Assembly: GCF_000368785.1 (NCBI RefSeq)
Contig: NZ_KB849691.1
Span: 251,231-315,230 of the forward strand
DNA length: 64,000 nt
Reading direction: 5' to 3'
From: Acinetobacter towneri DSM 14962 = CIP 107472
Lineage (GTDB): Bacteria > Pseudomonadota > Gammaproteobacteria > Pseudomonadales > Moraxellaceae
Translations under genes and position numbers: made by a program
Part shown: piece after piece, positions 26,518 to 35,118 of the stretch
How positions within the stretch are numbered: position 1 is the stretch's first letter
How the letters are laid out: every line of letters begins with the position of its first letter
The notes under the pieces: generated by a model
Databases searched by the model: none
Told to the model about the DNA's origin: nothing
What the model saw: only the letters and a program-made list of their open reading frames with translations

Positions 26518-28423
26518 AGTTACCATTCGCCAAGTTTTCCAGTTCGTCCCAACGCTCCAGTTTTTCCAGCAGTTCTTCATCAATTTCAGCCAAACGCTGT
26601 GAGGCTTTGGTGGCTGCATTGGCATCTGTTACAAACCAAGAACCATCCGCCAGTTTTTCAGCCAATTCGGTTTGTTCCTGTTCCAGTGCTTCAATTTCAC
26701 CTGGCAACTGCTCTAAAGCACGTTGATCTTTGTAGCTCAATTTTACTTTTTTAGCCGTTGGTGCTGCTGCAGCCGCTTCGGCTTTGGCAACGGCTTTTTT
26801 AACATCACTTTTTTGATCAACTACAGTTTGGTCTGGGCGTTGCTGCAAGTAGTCCTGATAGCCGCCAATATATTCATCAATATTGCCTTTGCCATCAAAT
26901 ACCCAAGTCGAGGTCACCACGTTGTCCATAAAAGCACGGTCGTGTGAAATCAGCAATAAAGTACCCTTATAGTCGCTGAGCATTTCCTCAAGCAACTCTA
27001 AAGTGACCATATCTAAGTCGTTGGTCGGCTCATCCATCACAATTAGGTTAGATGGTTTGAGTAGTAATTTTGCCAGTAAAATACGGTTGCGTTCACCGCC
27101 AGACAAAGCTTTAACCGGCGTGCGTGCACGTTCTGGTGAGAATAAAAAGTCTTGTAAATAACTATAGATATGACGACGTTGTCCGTTCACATCAACAAAG
27201 TCTGAACCTTCAGACACGTTATCTTTGACCGACTTTTCCAAATCCAAGACATTGCGTAATTGGTCGAAATAGGCAATTTCCAGTTGTGTGCCTGTTTTGA
27301 CAGAGCCACCATGCTCAATTTCACCTAAAATGGCTTTAATCAGGGTGGTTTTACCGACACCGTTATCGCCAACTAAACCAATACGATCGCCACGTAATAC
27401 CAGTGTTGAAAAGTCTTTGATAATCGGAGCTTGATTGCCAAAGGCCACTTGTAAATGTTCAATATCAAAGACCAGTTTGCCTGAGCGATTGGCTTCCTGC
27501 GCTGCCATATTGACTTTGCCTTGTTGGAAGCGACGTGCTTTGGATTCTTCACGTAAGGCTTTTAAGGCACGCACACGTCCTTCGTTGCGGGTACGACGTG
27601 CTTTAATGCCTTGACGAATCCATGCTTCTTCTTCGGCCAGTTTTTTATCAAACAGCGCATTTTGTTTTTCTTCAGCTTCAAGTTGCTGTGCTTTTAAATC
27701 TAAATAACGTGAATAGTTGCCTTCGTAGCTGCGTAATACACCACGATCTAACTCGACAATGCGGGTGGCGATACTATCGACAAAAGCACGGTCATGCGAA
27801 ATAAACAGTAGAGTTAAATTATTTTGATCGAGTAAAAATTTTTCTAGCCATTCAATACTTTCCACATCTAAGTGGTTGGTCGGCTCATCTAGCAACAATA
27901 CGTCAGGTTGGGTGAGTAGGGCACGTGCCAACAACACACGACGTTTACGTCCACCCGATAAATCGGCCAAGTCGGCATTTGGATCAAGTCCCATTTTACT
28001 TAAAATGGCATTGACCTTATTTTCTAGCGCCCAGCCATCAAGCTGATCTAGCTTGTGTTGCAAGTTCCCCATACGGTCACAGGCATCCATATCGCCCAAT
28101 ACACAGGCATCGCTGGCTTCGTGATAGGCTTTTAATACTGCAGCAGCTTCACCTGCACCATCGGCCACAATATCAGCGACTTTGCCTGAATCCATGGGCA
28201 CATCTTGCGCCAACATGGCAATGGTGATGCCATTTTGAATAGACACTTCACCTGCATCGGGCAGTAAACTTCCTTCAATCAGTTTAAGTAGAGTAGACTT
28301 ACCTTCTCCATTACGGCCAATCAAACACACTCGTTCGCCACGTTCTAGGTTAAAATTCGCGCCGTCGAGCAAGGCAGGTCCACCAAATGCAAGTTGGACA
28401 TCCCTTAAAGTAATATAGGCCAT
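26516..28423 (-). CDS. uup: ABC-F ATPase Uup
   Basis: This 635-residue protein has two ABC ATPase domains without membrane segments. Walker A motifs are GRNGEGKST (near 37) and GDNGVGKTT (near 350). ABC signatures LSGGRKRRVLLARAL and LSGGERNRILLAKLL and both Walker B/DEPTNHLDVES-type motifs are present. The ABC-F linker (GRVRALKALREE region) lies between them, and a C-terminal coiled coil (LEQEQTELAEKLADGSWF region) is typical of Uup, which binds DNA or ribosomes and limits transposon excision. The C-terminal stop codon overlaps the end of a degenerate MITE, so the last few residues may have been altered by insertion. Confidence 0.94.
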   Translation of the reverse strand: MAYITLRDVQLAFGGPALLDGANFNLERGERVCLIGRNGEGKSTLLKLIEGSLLPDAGEVSIQNGITIAMLAQDVPMDSGKVADIVADGAGEAAAVLKAYHEASDACVLGDMDACDRMGNLQHKLDQLDGWALENKVNAILSKMGLDPNADLADLSGGRKRRVLLARALLTQPDVLLLDEPTNHLDVESIEWLEKFLLDQNNLTLLFISHDRAFVDSIATRIVELDRGVLRSYEGNYSRYLDLKAQQLEAEEKQNALFDKKLAEEEAWIRQGIKARRTRNEGRVRALKALREESKARRFQQGKVNMAAQEANRSGKLVFDIEHLQVAFGNQAPIIKDFSTLVLRGDRIGLVGDNGVGKTTLIKAILGEIEHGGSVKTGTQLEIAYFDQLRNVLDLEKSVKDNVSEGSDFVDVNGQRRHIYSYLQDFLFSPERARTPVKALSGGERNRILLAKLLLKPSNLIVMDEPTNDLDMVTLELLEEMLSDYKGTLLLISHDRAFMDNVVTSTWVFDGKGNIDEYIGGYQDYLQQRPDQTVVDQKSDVKKAVAKAEAAAAAPTAKKVKLSYKDQRALEQLPGEIEALEQEQTELAEKLADGSWFVTDANAATKASQRLAEIDEELLEKLERWDELENLANGN

Positions 28424-28458
28424 AGTGTTTCCTAAAAAATCTCAAATGAGGATTTGAA

Positions 28459-28701
28459 ATGACTAAACAAAGTATAGATGATCAGGCGTCATTTTCCGCA
28501 CCCATTGAAGATTTGCAAGTGCGAATTGCATTTTTGGACGATTTAGTTGAGCAATTGAATGAACAAGTGGTTCATCAAAGTCTGGAAATTGCTGATTTAA
28601 AGAAACAAATGCAGTTGTTATATCAGCGGGTAGAGTCGGCAGATTTGTCGGATGGGATTGCACCATTTGACCCGATGACCAATCGCCCACCACACTATTA
28701 A
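28459..28701 (+). CDS. slyX: SlyX family protein
   Basis: This 80-residue protein is largely coiled coil: IEDLQVRIAFLDDLVEQLNE, VVHQSLEIADLKKQMQLLYQ and the conserved C-terminal PPHY. These are the SlyX signatures. The role in the cell is unclear; the name comes from its position next to slyD in E. coli. It is divergent from uup with a 35-bp gap. Confidence 0.9.
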   Translation: MTKQSIDDQASFSAPIEDLQVRIAFLDDLVEQLNEQVVHQSLEIADLKKQMQLLYQRVESADLSDGIAPFDPMTNRPPHY

Positions 28702-28828
28702 TCAATCGTACTTAATCAACGGTATTGGTTTCCGTGCTGATTTTAATTTGACCTTTGCTGTACTTCCCGCTGTAATGCTCGGCTGCTGTGCCTGAATCTT
28801 TTAAACCCTATTGTGTCCGCTAAAGTTT

Positions 28829-29794
28829 ATGTCCTTTAAAGTTGTGTTACTTGACCTTGAAAACAACCAGCCTACCGCGACTTTGTTGCGAGAAATTATT
28901 GAGCATCATCCGAGTGTGTATCTGTTTAATTGTGCAGGAAAATTTGAATATAACTTGCAGGATTTAACTGAGTTGGCTGGCTGGATCAGTACCGGTCAGC
29001 TTATGATTTTAGACAGCCCGCGCGCAGAGTTTAAAGAGTTTGAATATGCGGTGGTGGTGGGGCAACTGATGGCACTGCTAGAGCCAGAAACACAAGTTGA
29101 AGTGATTTCTGCGGCTGATAGTATTCAGATTTTAATGGAAATGTTGCAAGCATCTGAAATTGCCTGTCACCTGATTCATATTCAGCCTGAAACGCAGTCT
29201 GGGAAAAGCAAAAATCGTTTACCAAGCCCAATGGCAATTCGCAACAAACCTGAATTGCTGTTGGTAAAAAAGTATTGTGATGCGTTGGCAAAAATGTCAG
29301 GCAAGCCAACCAACGTAGAGGCTTTAAAAAACTCGATTGCCAATATTTTGCAACTTGAGGCAGACAAAGTGCAGCATGTGGTTGGTATGTTGATGAACCT
29401 GAAAATTGTAAAGCGGGTGGATGAGCAAATTAGCTTTCGTAAAAAAGTACTGAAGCAGTGGGTTCAACTTGACTTGGATGCTGTGGAAGAATCTACGCAA
29501 GAGGCGACAGTCACTTCTACAATCGTGGCGCAAACTGAAGCCGTAGAGCCACATCCTCAGCACAGTTTGTTTAAAAACTTTAGCCAAATTGACCCTGTGC
29601 AATGGGAAGTTGCCAAAAAGTTACGTGAGCTAAAAGGTGAAAAACCGAAAGATATTTATGAATTGCGTGATTTACTAGAGCGGTTGTTTCCAAAGTCTGA
29701 TATTCGTTTATTGCTCAAAGAACTGATTGAAAAAGGCTATATTTATTGGAATGGACATGAAGTGCTATATAGTCATGAGATGTTCTTGAGTTAA
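28829..29794 (+). CDS. PIN-like domain protein, paralogue A
   Basis: This protein of about 321 residues starts VVLLDLENNQPTATLLREII. The DxEN motif matches the first acidic site of PIN/NYN-like nucleases. Compared with its neighbour at 29811, the second acidic region reads EFKEFEYAVVVGQL instead of AADFGLAFLAGQL, and SND is replaced by SAAD, so metal binding may be weakened. The remainder holds two helical regions (near 130-215 and 255-315) that look like winged-helix or OST-HTH-type domains repeated in both proteins. ATG 28829 (MSFKVV) is preferred over 28811. It overlaps no other gene and lies 16 bp before its paralogue. Confidence 0.65.
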   Translation: MSFKVVLLDLENNQPTATLLREIIEHHPSVYLFNCAGKFEYNLQDLTELAGWISTGQLMILDSPRAEFKEFEYAVVVGQLMALLEPETQVEVISAADSIQILMEMLQASEIACHLIHIQPETQSGKSKNRLPSPMAIRNKPELLLVKKYCDALAKMSGKPTNVEALKNSIANILQLEADKVQHVVGMLMNLKIVKRVDEQISFRKKVLKQWVQLDLDAVEESTQEATVTSTIVAQTEAVEPHPQHSLFKNFSQIDPVQWEVAKKLRELKGEKPKDIYELRDLLERLFPKSDIRLLLKELIEKGYIYWNGHEVLYSHEMFLS

Positions 29795-29810
29795 AAGATT
29801 GTGAGAGTGT

Positions 29811-30818
29811 ATGAAAAAAGTCTTGTTGTTGGATATTGAAAATTTACATAAATCAGAAAAAGAACTTCTAAAATATTTATCTGAATATCAATTCGTGTAT
29901 TTGGTATATGCAAAATCACCTATAAATTTAAGCTTAGATGGTTTGCAGATGCTTTCTGATTTTGTGAGCAAGAAAAAGCTTGTTCTTATTAAAATGCCTA
30001 AGATTGGCCCAGATGCTGCAGATTTTGGATTAGCTTTCTTAGCTGGTCAGTTATCTATTCAAATGGATAAATCAAATGTTGAATTTGATGTAATGTCTAA
30101 TGACAAGAAAATTGAATATATTGTTGATTTATTGATAGTAATGGGTTTTAAGTCTCAACAGTTAAAAAGGGATCTCTTATCTTCACCTAGCAAAGAGTTC
30201 AAATTAATAAATCAAGAAACTGATTTAAGTTCTGATGAACTGAAACCTTTACTGTTTGCAATCCAATTACTTTTAAAAAATCAACCCAAACAATTTAATT
30301 CATTAAACAATGCTCTAAAGTCTTGGTTAAAAGGATATACAAGCAATACCAGAAAGATTATTGAGCAGTTAAAAGATTATCAATTGATCCAAATTAAAGA
30401 TCAGACTGTAAGTTATGAGCTATCTCGGATGAAAGATGCTCTTAAATTTAGAGAAAAAGGTGAGGTACAGGCTTTGAGTAAAGCTTTACCGTCAGTTGAT
30501 GAAATTCAGATTAAGCCGCACTTGCAAAGAGTGAAACAGTATTGTGATTATCTAAGTAAAATTAGCAATAATAAACCTGCAAAATTAAATAGTTTACTGA
30601 ATTCGATTCAATCTGTATTAAAGTTAAACGCTCAGCAATTGGCTCAAGACTTTATCAATATTTTAATAAAGCAAAATATTGTTAAGCAAGAAAGTACTAA
30701 ACTAATATATAACGATTCCTTGATTGAGGCTTGGGCAAGTCTAGACAAAACTTGTTTGAATACAACAATAATTCAGACAAGTTTGATGGAACAACCTAAT
30801 ACGGAAGTTTTGTCATAA
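29811..30818 (+). CDS. PIN-like domain protein, paralogue B
   Basis: This 335-residue protein is organised like the preceding gene. The N-terminus KKVLLLDIENLHKSEKELLK carries DxEN, followed by GPDAADFGLAFLAGQL and FDVMSNDKKIEYIVDLL, an intact set of acidic residues for a PIN/NYN-type nuclease. Two later segments (ELKPLLFAIQLLLKNQ near 145; HLQRVKQYCDYLSKISNNKP near 235) are repeats of the region conserved in paralogue A. The gene is visibly more AT-rich and Lys/Asn/Leu-rich than its neighbours. It is probably co-transcribed with paralogue A. Nuclease activity is inferred from the fold motif only. Confidence 0.65.
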   Translation: MKKVLLLDIENLHKSEKELLKYLSEYQFVYLVYAKSPINLSLDGLQMLSDFVSKKKLVLIKMPKIGPDAADFGLAFLAGQLSIQMDKSNVEFDVMSNDKKIEYIVDLLIVMGFKSQQLKRDLLSSPSKEFKLINQETDLSSDELKPLLFAIQLLLKNQPKQFNSLNNALKSWLKGYTSNTRKIIEQLKDYQLIQIKDQTVSYELSRMKDALKFREKGEVQALSKALPSVDEIQIKPHLQRVKQYCDYLSKISNNKPAKLNSLLNSIQSVLKLNAQQLAQDFINILIKQNIVKQESTKLIYNDSLIEAWASLDKTCLNTTIIQTSLMEQPNTEVLS

Positions 30819-30919
30819 ACAGTATAAGCTTCTGATAAAGCCAGTTGATTTTAGTCGGTGGTACTTGCGTTTTATATTGTGCTTATGCAACTCTAATATA
30901 AGAATAGAAAGGTTGTACT

Positions 30920-31369
30920 ATGGAAAATACTGGAATTTGGGTTGCCGTTGCCATCATTATATTTGTGATGGGCTCTATTTTTGGTCTGCGTGTCAGCCCA
31001 AGAGAAAAAGCTTTAGGATTGATGCGTGAAAAAGCCCGAAAAATGGGACTACACCCTCGTTTGGTGGTTGCACCTGATTGGACAAAAATCCCCAAAGCTA
31101 CGGAATCACGTGCCAGTATGGTGGCGTATTACAGCGTACTCATTGCCGATGCACGTTTACCGTTAATGCGTGCTTTAGTGACAGATCAAAAGCTAGAGCT
31201 GTTGCATGGCGATGAGAAATTCCAAGGCTTACCCATTGCATTAAAGGGCATTTATGCTATTGATATGCAGGCAAACTGTGTAGGAATCTATTGGGATGAA
31301 GAAGCCGATCTTCGCGCAACTCAATTAGATGAGATGAAAGCCTTTTTACATAGCTTGGCTGAACGTTAA
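30920..31369 (+). CDS. Conserved membrane-anchored protein of unknown function
   Basis: This 149-residue protein has one N-terminal transmembrane helix (about 5-24), then a basic RVSPREKALGLMREKARKMG segment and a soluble domain ending in an amphipathic helix (TQLDEMKAFLHSL). I do not recognise the family. An AAAGG Shine-Dalgarno precedes the ATG. It lies 34 bp upstream of topA on the same strand and may share its transcript. Confidence 0.75.
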   Translation: MENTGIWVAVAIIIFVMGSIFGLRVSPREKALGLMREKARKMGLHPRLVVAPDWTKIPKATESRASMVAYYSVLIADARLPLMRALVTDQKLELLHGDEKFQGLPIALKGIYAIDMQANCVGIYWDEEADLRATQLDEMKAFLHSLAER

Positions 31370-31403
31370 TTTTTAAACCATTAAATAGGAAATACGGTTA
31401 CTT

Positions 31404-34043
31404 ATGGCGAACGCTCCTCGGTCCACATCCAAAAGCACTGCAGCCAAATCTGAAGCTGGTCACAAACGTGCTTTAGTGATTGTGGAGTCGCCTGCAAAAG
31501 CGAAAACAATCAATAAATATCTTGGTTCGGACTACATTGTGAAGTCTTCGGTCGGTCACGTGCGTGATTTGCCAACCAGTGGTGGCGCAAAAACCACAGA
31601 AAAGAAAACCACCACCCGAACCAAACTGACCGAGGCTCAGAAAGCTGAAAAAGCTCAACAAGCATTAGTCAACCGTATGGGGGTTGATCCTGAACATGAC
31701 TGGAAAGCACACTATGAAGTGCTGCCAGGCAAAGAAAATGTAGTCGCTGAATTAAAAAAACTGGCATCGCAGGTCGATGAAGTCTATCTCGCAACGGACT
31801 TGGACCGTGAAGGGGAAGCGATTGCGTGGCACTTAAAAGAAGTCATTGGTGGAGATGACTCACGTTATCAACGTGTCGTGTTTAACGAAATTACCAAAAA
31901 TGCGATTCAAGAAGCCTTTAAGCATCCTGCGCGTTTAGATACCAACAAAGTCAATGCCCAACAGGCACGTCGTTTCTTAGATCGCGTGGTGGGTTTTATG
32001 ATTTCGCCACTGCTCTGGGAAAAAATTGCCCGTGGTTTATCGGCAGGACGAGTGCAGTCAGTTGCGGTGAAGCTGGTTGTGGAGCGCGAGCGTGAAATTC
32101 GCGCCTTTGTACCCGAAGAATATTGGCAAGTCTTTGCAGATACTAAATCTGAAAAAGATGACATTCGTCTAGAAGCGGTTAAGCAAGCGGGTAAAACCCT
32201 CAAGTTACGCAACAAAGCTGAAACCGATGCTTTACTGAACTTGATTAAAGATGCGCAATACACCGTATCTGCACGTGAAGATAAGCCGACCAAAGTCAAC
32301 CCAAGTGCGCCGTATATCACGTCAACGCTGCAACAGGCTGCGAGTACCCGTCTTGGTTTTTCAGTCAAGAAAACCATGATGCTAGCACAGCGTTTGTATG
32401 AGGCAGGTTTTATCACCTATATGCGTACAGACTCGACCTTCCTCAGTGATGACGCGGTCAATATGGTGCGTACGCATATTGAAGCGGAGTTTGGTCAAAA
32501 ATATCTGCCTGCTAAACCAAATCGTTATGGCAATAAAGCAGGCGCACAAGAAGCGCACGAAGCGATTCGTCCATCTAATGTTGCGCTTAAAGGCGACAGT
32601 TTGGTGGGTGTAGAGCGCGATGCACAGCGTTTATATGATCTGATTTGGCGTCAGTTCGTCGCTTGCCAAATGACACCAGCCGAATATTTATCATCGACCA
32701 TTTTGGTTGATGCCAATGGTGTCGAGTTAAAAGCCAAAGGTCGTACGCTAGTTTTTGATGGCTTTACCAAAGTGCGTGGGCAAAACAAATCGGATGATGA
32801 TGTGTTACTGCCTGCAGTTAAAGTCGGTGAAATTCTTAAATTAGAGAAGCTTGATCCATCACAACACTTTACCAAACCGCCTGCGCGTTTTACCGAAGCC
32901 TCTTTGGTGAAAGAGCTTGAGAAAAAAGGTATTGGACGTCCATCGACCTATGCTGCGATTATTTCAACTATTCAAGACCGTGGTTATGTCAAACTGGAAA
33001 ACCGTCGTCTGTTTGCCGAAAAAATGGGTGAGATTGTTACAGATCGTCTGGATGAAAGTTTTAATAACCTGATGAACTACGATTTTACAGCAGACTTGGA
33101 AGGTCAGCTGGATAAAGTTGCAGATGGAGAACGTAACTGGAAAGACTTACTCAACAGTTTTTATGGTGACTTCAAGCAGCGTTTGACCAATGCACAGGGC
33201 GAACAAGGCATGCGCCGTAATCTACCTGTAGAGGTTGATGCAGTACATTGTAAAGAATGTTCACGTCCAATGCAGATTCGTACAGGTACAACAGGGGTAT
33301 TCTTGGGATGTTCAGGCTATAACTTGCCACCGAAAGAACGTTGCAAGGGAACTCTGAACCTAACTCCTGTCGAGTCGCTTGCTGCATTGTCGGATGATGA
33401 TACCGCTGAAACTGCAGATTTGATGTCTAAAAAACGCTGTCCAATTTGCGAAACTGCCATGGACAGCTATGTGATTGATGGTGGTCGTAAACTGCACATT
33501 TGTGGGAATAACCCAGACTGTGCAGGTTTTGAGCTAGAAGAAGGCGAGTTCAAAATTAAAGGCTATGATGGCCCAACCATTCCGTGCGACAAGTGTGATG
33601 GCGAAATGCAGTTGAAAACAGGTCGCTTTGGCCCTTATTTTGCCTGCACCAGTTGTGAAAACACACGTAAAGTACTCAAGAATGGTCAGCCTGCGCCACC
33701 GCGTGTTGATCCAATTAAAATGGAACATTTACGCTCAACCAAACATGATGATTTCTTTGTGTTGCGTGATGGTGCAGCAGGCTTGTTTTTGGCAGCCAGT
33801 AAGTTCCCGAAAGTACGTGAAACCCGTGCGCCGAAAGTCGCGGAATTGCGTACTGTTGCAGAACAGCTTGATCCAAAATATCAATTTATTTTGCAAGCAC
33901 CTGATGCAGACCCAGAGGGTAATCCAACATTAGTGAAATTCAGCCGTAAGAATCAAGCGCAATATATTGGTTCGGAAACGCCTGAAGGCAAACAAACCAA
34001 ATGGTCATTGGTTTACCAAGATGGTAAATGGGTTGAGGCTTAA
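31404..34043 (+). CDS. topA: DNA topoisomerase I
   Basis: This 879-residue type IA topoisomerase relaxes negative supercoils. The TOPRIM domain is N-terminal ([39 protein letters not shown]). The active-site Tyr is residue 339 in [10 protein letters not shown]. Three C-terminal zinc-ribbon-type Cys4 motifs follow: CKECSRP...CSGYN...C, CPICETA...CGNNPDC and CDKCDGE...CTSC. A terminal [19 protein letters not shown] repeat domain matches the E. coli-like zinc and C-terminal arrangement. An intrinsic terminator lies at 34058. Confidence 0.97.
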   Translation: MANAPRSTSKSTAAKSEAGHKRALVIVESPAKAKTINKYLGSDYIVKSSVGHVRDLPTSGGAKTTEKKTTTRTKLTEAQKAEKAQQALVNRMGVDPEHDWKAHYEVLPGKENVVAELKKLASQVDEVYLATDLDREGEAIAWHLKEVIGGDDSRYQRVVFNEITKNAIQEAFKHPARLDTNKVNAQQARRFLDRVVGFMISPLLWEKIARGLSAGRVQSVAVKLVVEREREIRAFVPEEYWQVFADTKSEKDDIRLEAVKQAGKTLKLRNKAETDALLNLIKDAQYTVSAREDKPTKVNPSAPYITSTLQQAASTRLGFSVKKTMMLAQRLYEAGFITYMRTDSTFLSDDAVNMVRTHIEAEFGQKYLPAKPNRYGNKAGAQEAHEAIRPSNVALKGDSLVGVERDAQRLYDLIWRQFVACQMTPAEYLSSTILVDANGVELKAKGRTLVFDGFTKVRGQNKSDDDVLLPAVKVGEILKLEKLDPSQHFTKPPARFTEASLVKELEKKGIGRPSTYAAIISTIQDRGYVKLENRRLFAEKMGEIVTDRLDESFNNLMNYDFTADLEGQLDKVADGERNWKDLLNSFYGDFKQRLTNAQGEQGMRRNLPVEVDAVHCKECSRPMQIRTGTTGVFLGCSGYNLPPKERCKGTLNLTPVESLAALSDDDTAETADLMSKKRCPICETAMDSYVIDGGRKLHICGNNPDCAGFELEEGEFKIKGYDGPTIPCDKCDGEMQLKTGRFGPYFACTSCENTRKVLKNGQPAPPRVDPIKMEHLRSTKHDDFFVLRDGAAGLFLAASKFPKVRETRAPKVAELRTVAEQLDPKYQFILQAPDADPEGNPTLVKFSRKNQAQYIGSETPEGKQTKWSLVYQDGKWVEA

Positions 34044-34057
34044 TTATCCAAATTACA

Positions 34058-34085
34058 AAATGCTGGCTTCGGTCAGCATTTTTTT
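34058..34085 (+). terminator. Terminator after topA
   Basis: Arms AAATGCTG and CAGCATTT enclose GCTTCGGT and are followed by a T-run. Confidence 0.88.
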
Positions 34086-34156
34086 AAATCATATAATTTG
34101 AAATGTGAAAAATAAAAAACAGAGAGGTTTTGTGAATCTTAATCCGATGTGGGGGT

Positions 34157-34185
34157 CGAGTTTAAAGATAATAAGATTAAACTCG
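34157..34185. repeat. Short inverted repeat upstream of the zincin-like gene
   Basis: Perfect 9-base arms CGAGTTTAA and TTAAACTCG with an 11-base spacer lie 31 bp before the ATG at 34216. No T-run follows, so it is not a terminator; it could be an operator or a leader hairpin. Confidence 0.5.
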
Positions 34186-34215
34186 GTAAAGTGATTGCCT
34201 AAAGATATTTAAAGT

Positions 34216-34971
34216 ATGTGGAAAAAAATCCGAATTTTATGCTTATTGCTGGTTTTGCTGGTCGTCGCAGTCAATGCTTGGCGTGATCAGAACCAAGACT
34301 GGAATAAGCCCATCATCGTATTGTTACATCCAATCAATGCCGATGGACGATCAAATACCCAAAACTATATCAATACGTTAAATATCAATAATTTAAATTC
34401 TGCTCAAGACTATCTAAAACAAGCTTCTTTGCAGTATCGTGGGCAACCCATTGCGCTTTATTTCAAACAGGGGCGAGAATTAAAGGAGTTGCCACCAAAA
34501 GTGCCTGAGCAGGCATCACTACTTAATACTGTACTTTGGAGTTTAAAGTTCCGTTTTTACGCTTGGCAGCAACGACAAAGCAGTGATGGTACGGCAACCG
34601 TGACGCTGTACCTGAATTATTATGATCCGAGTCAAACTCAAATTTTGAAACATTCCACCGCTTTACAAAAAGGTAAAATTGGCTCGGTGAATTTATTTGC
34701 TTCTGCTGCACACAGTGAGCGCAATACCATGGTGATGGTGCATGAATTACTGCATACCTTTGGTGCCACAGATAAATATGATTTGAGCACAGGTCAACCG
34801 ATTTATCCGATTGGTTATGCAGACCCAAATCAGCAACCATTGTACCCACAACGACAGGCTGAACTGATGGCGGGTTATGTGCCACTTTCGCAAAGCAAAA
34901 GTAAAATGCCTGAATCTCTACAACAGACACGTATTAACGAAATCACTGCCATAGAATTGGGCTGGAAATAA
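34216..34971 (+). CDS. Membrane-anchored zincin-like metalloprotease
   Basis: This 251-residue protein has an N-terminal hydrophobic anchor or signal (about 5-22). Its central feature is VHELLHTFGATDKYD near residue 175, an HExxHxxGxxD zinc-binding motif of the metzincin type. A possible Met-turn, AELMAGYVPL, lies about 35 residues downstream. This points to a periplasmic zinc peptidase. I do not recognise a named family, and substrates are unknown. It is a single gene between the topA terminator and the helicase gene. Confidence 0.75.
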   Translation: MWKKIRILCLLLVLLVVAVNAWRDQNQDWNKPIIVLLHPINADGRSNTQNYINTLNINNLNSAQDYLKQASLQYRGQPIALYFKQGRELKELPPKVPEQASLLNTVLWSLKFRFYAWQQRQSSDGTATVTLYLNYYDPSQTQILKHSTALQKGKIGSVNLFASAAHSERNTMVMVHELLHTFGATDKYDLSTGQPIYPIGYADPNQQPLYPQRQAELMAGYVPLSQSKSKMPESLQQTRINEITAIELGWK

Positions 34972-35118
34972 TGTGGATAAGCATGTACTTATCCACATCT
35001 CTACAATAGAGCTTGTGTAAAAGTATGTGTTTAGGCATGAACCGAGCCATTTATATTCATGGGTTTATTCCTAAACCGATCTGTTAAACTATTCATCCAC
35101 CCAGTACGATGAGTCACT

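Noticed and set aside
31907..32416. 169-codon ORF antisense to topA
   Set aside because: Entirely within topA on the other strand; codon-bias artefact.
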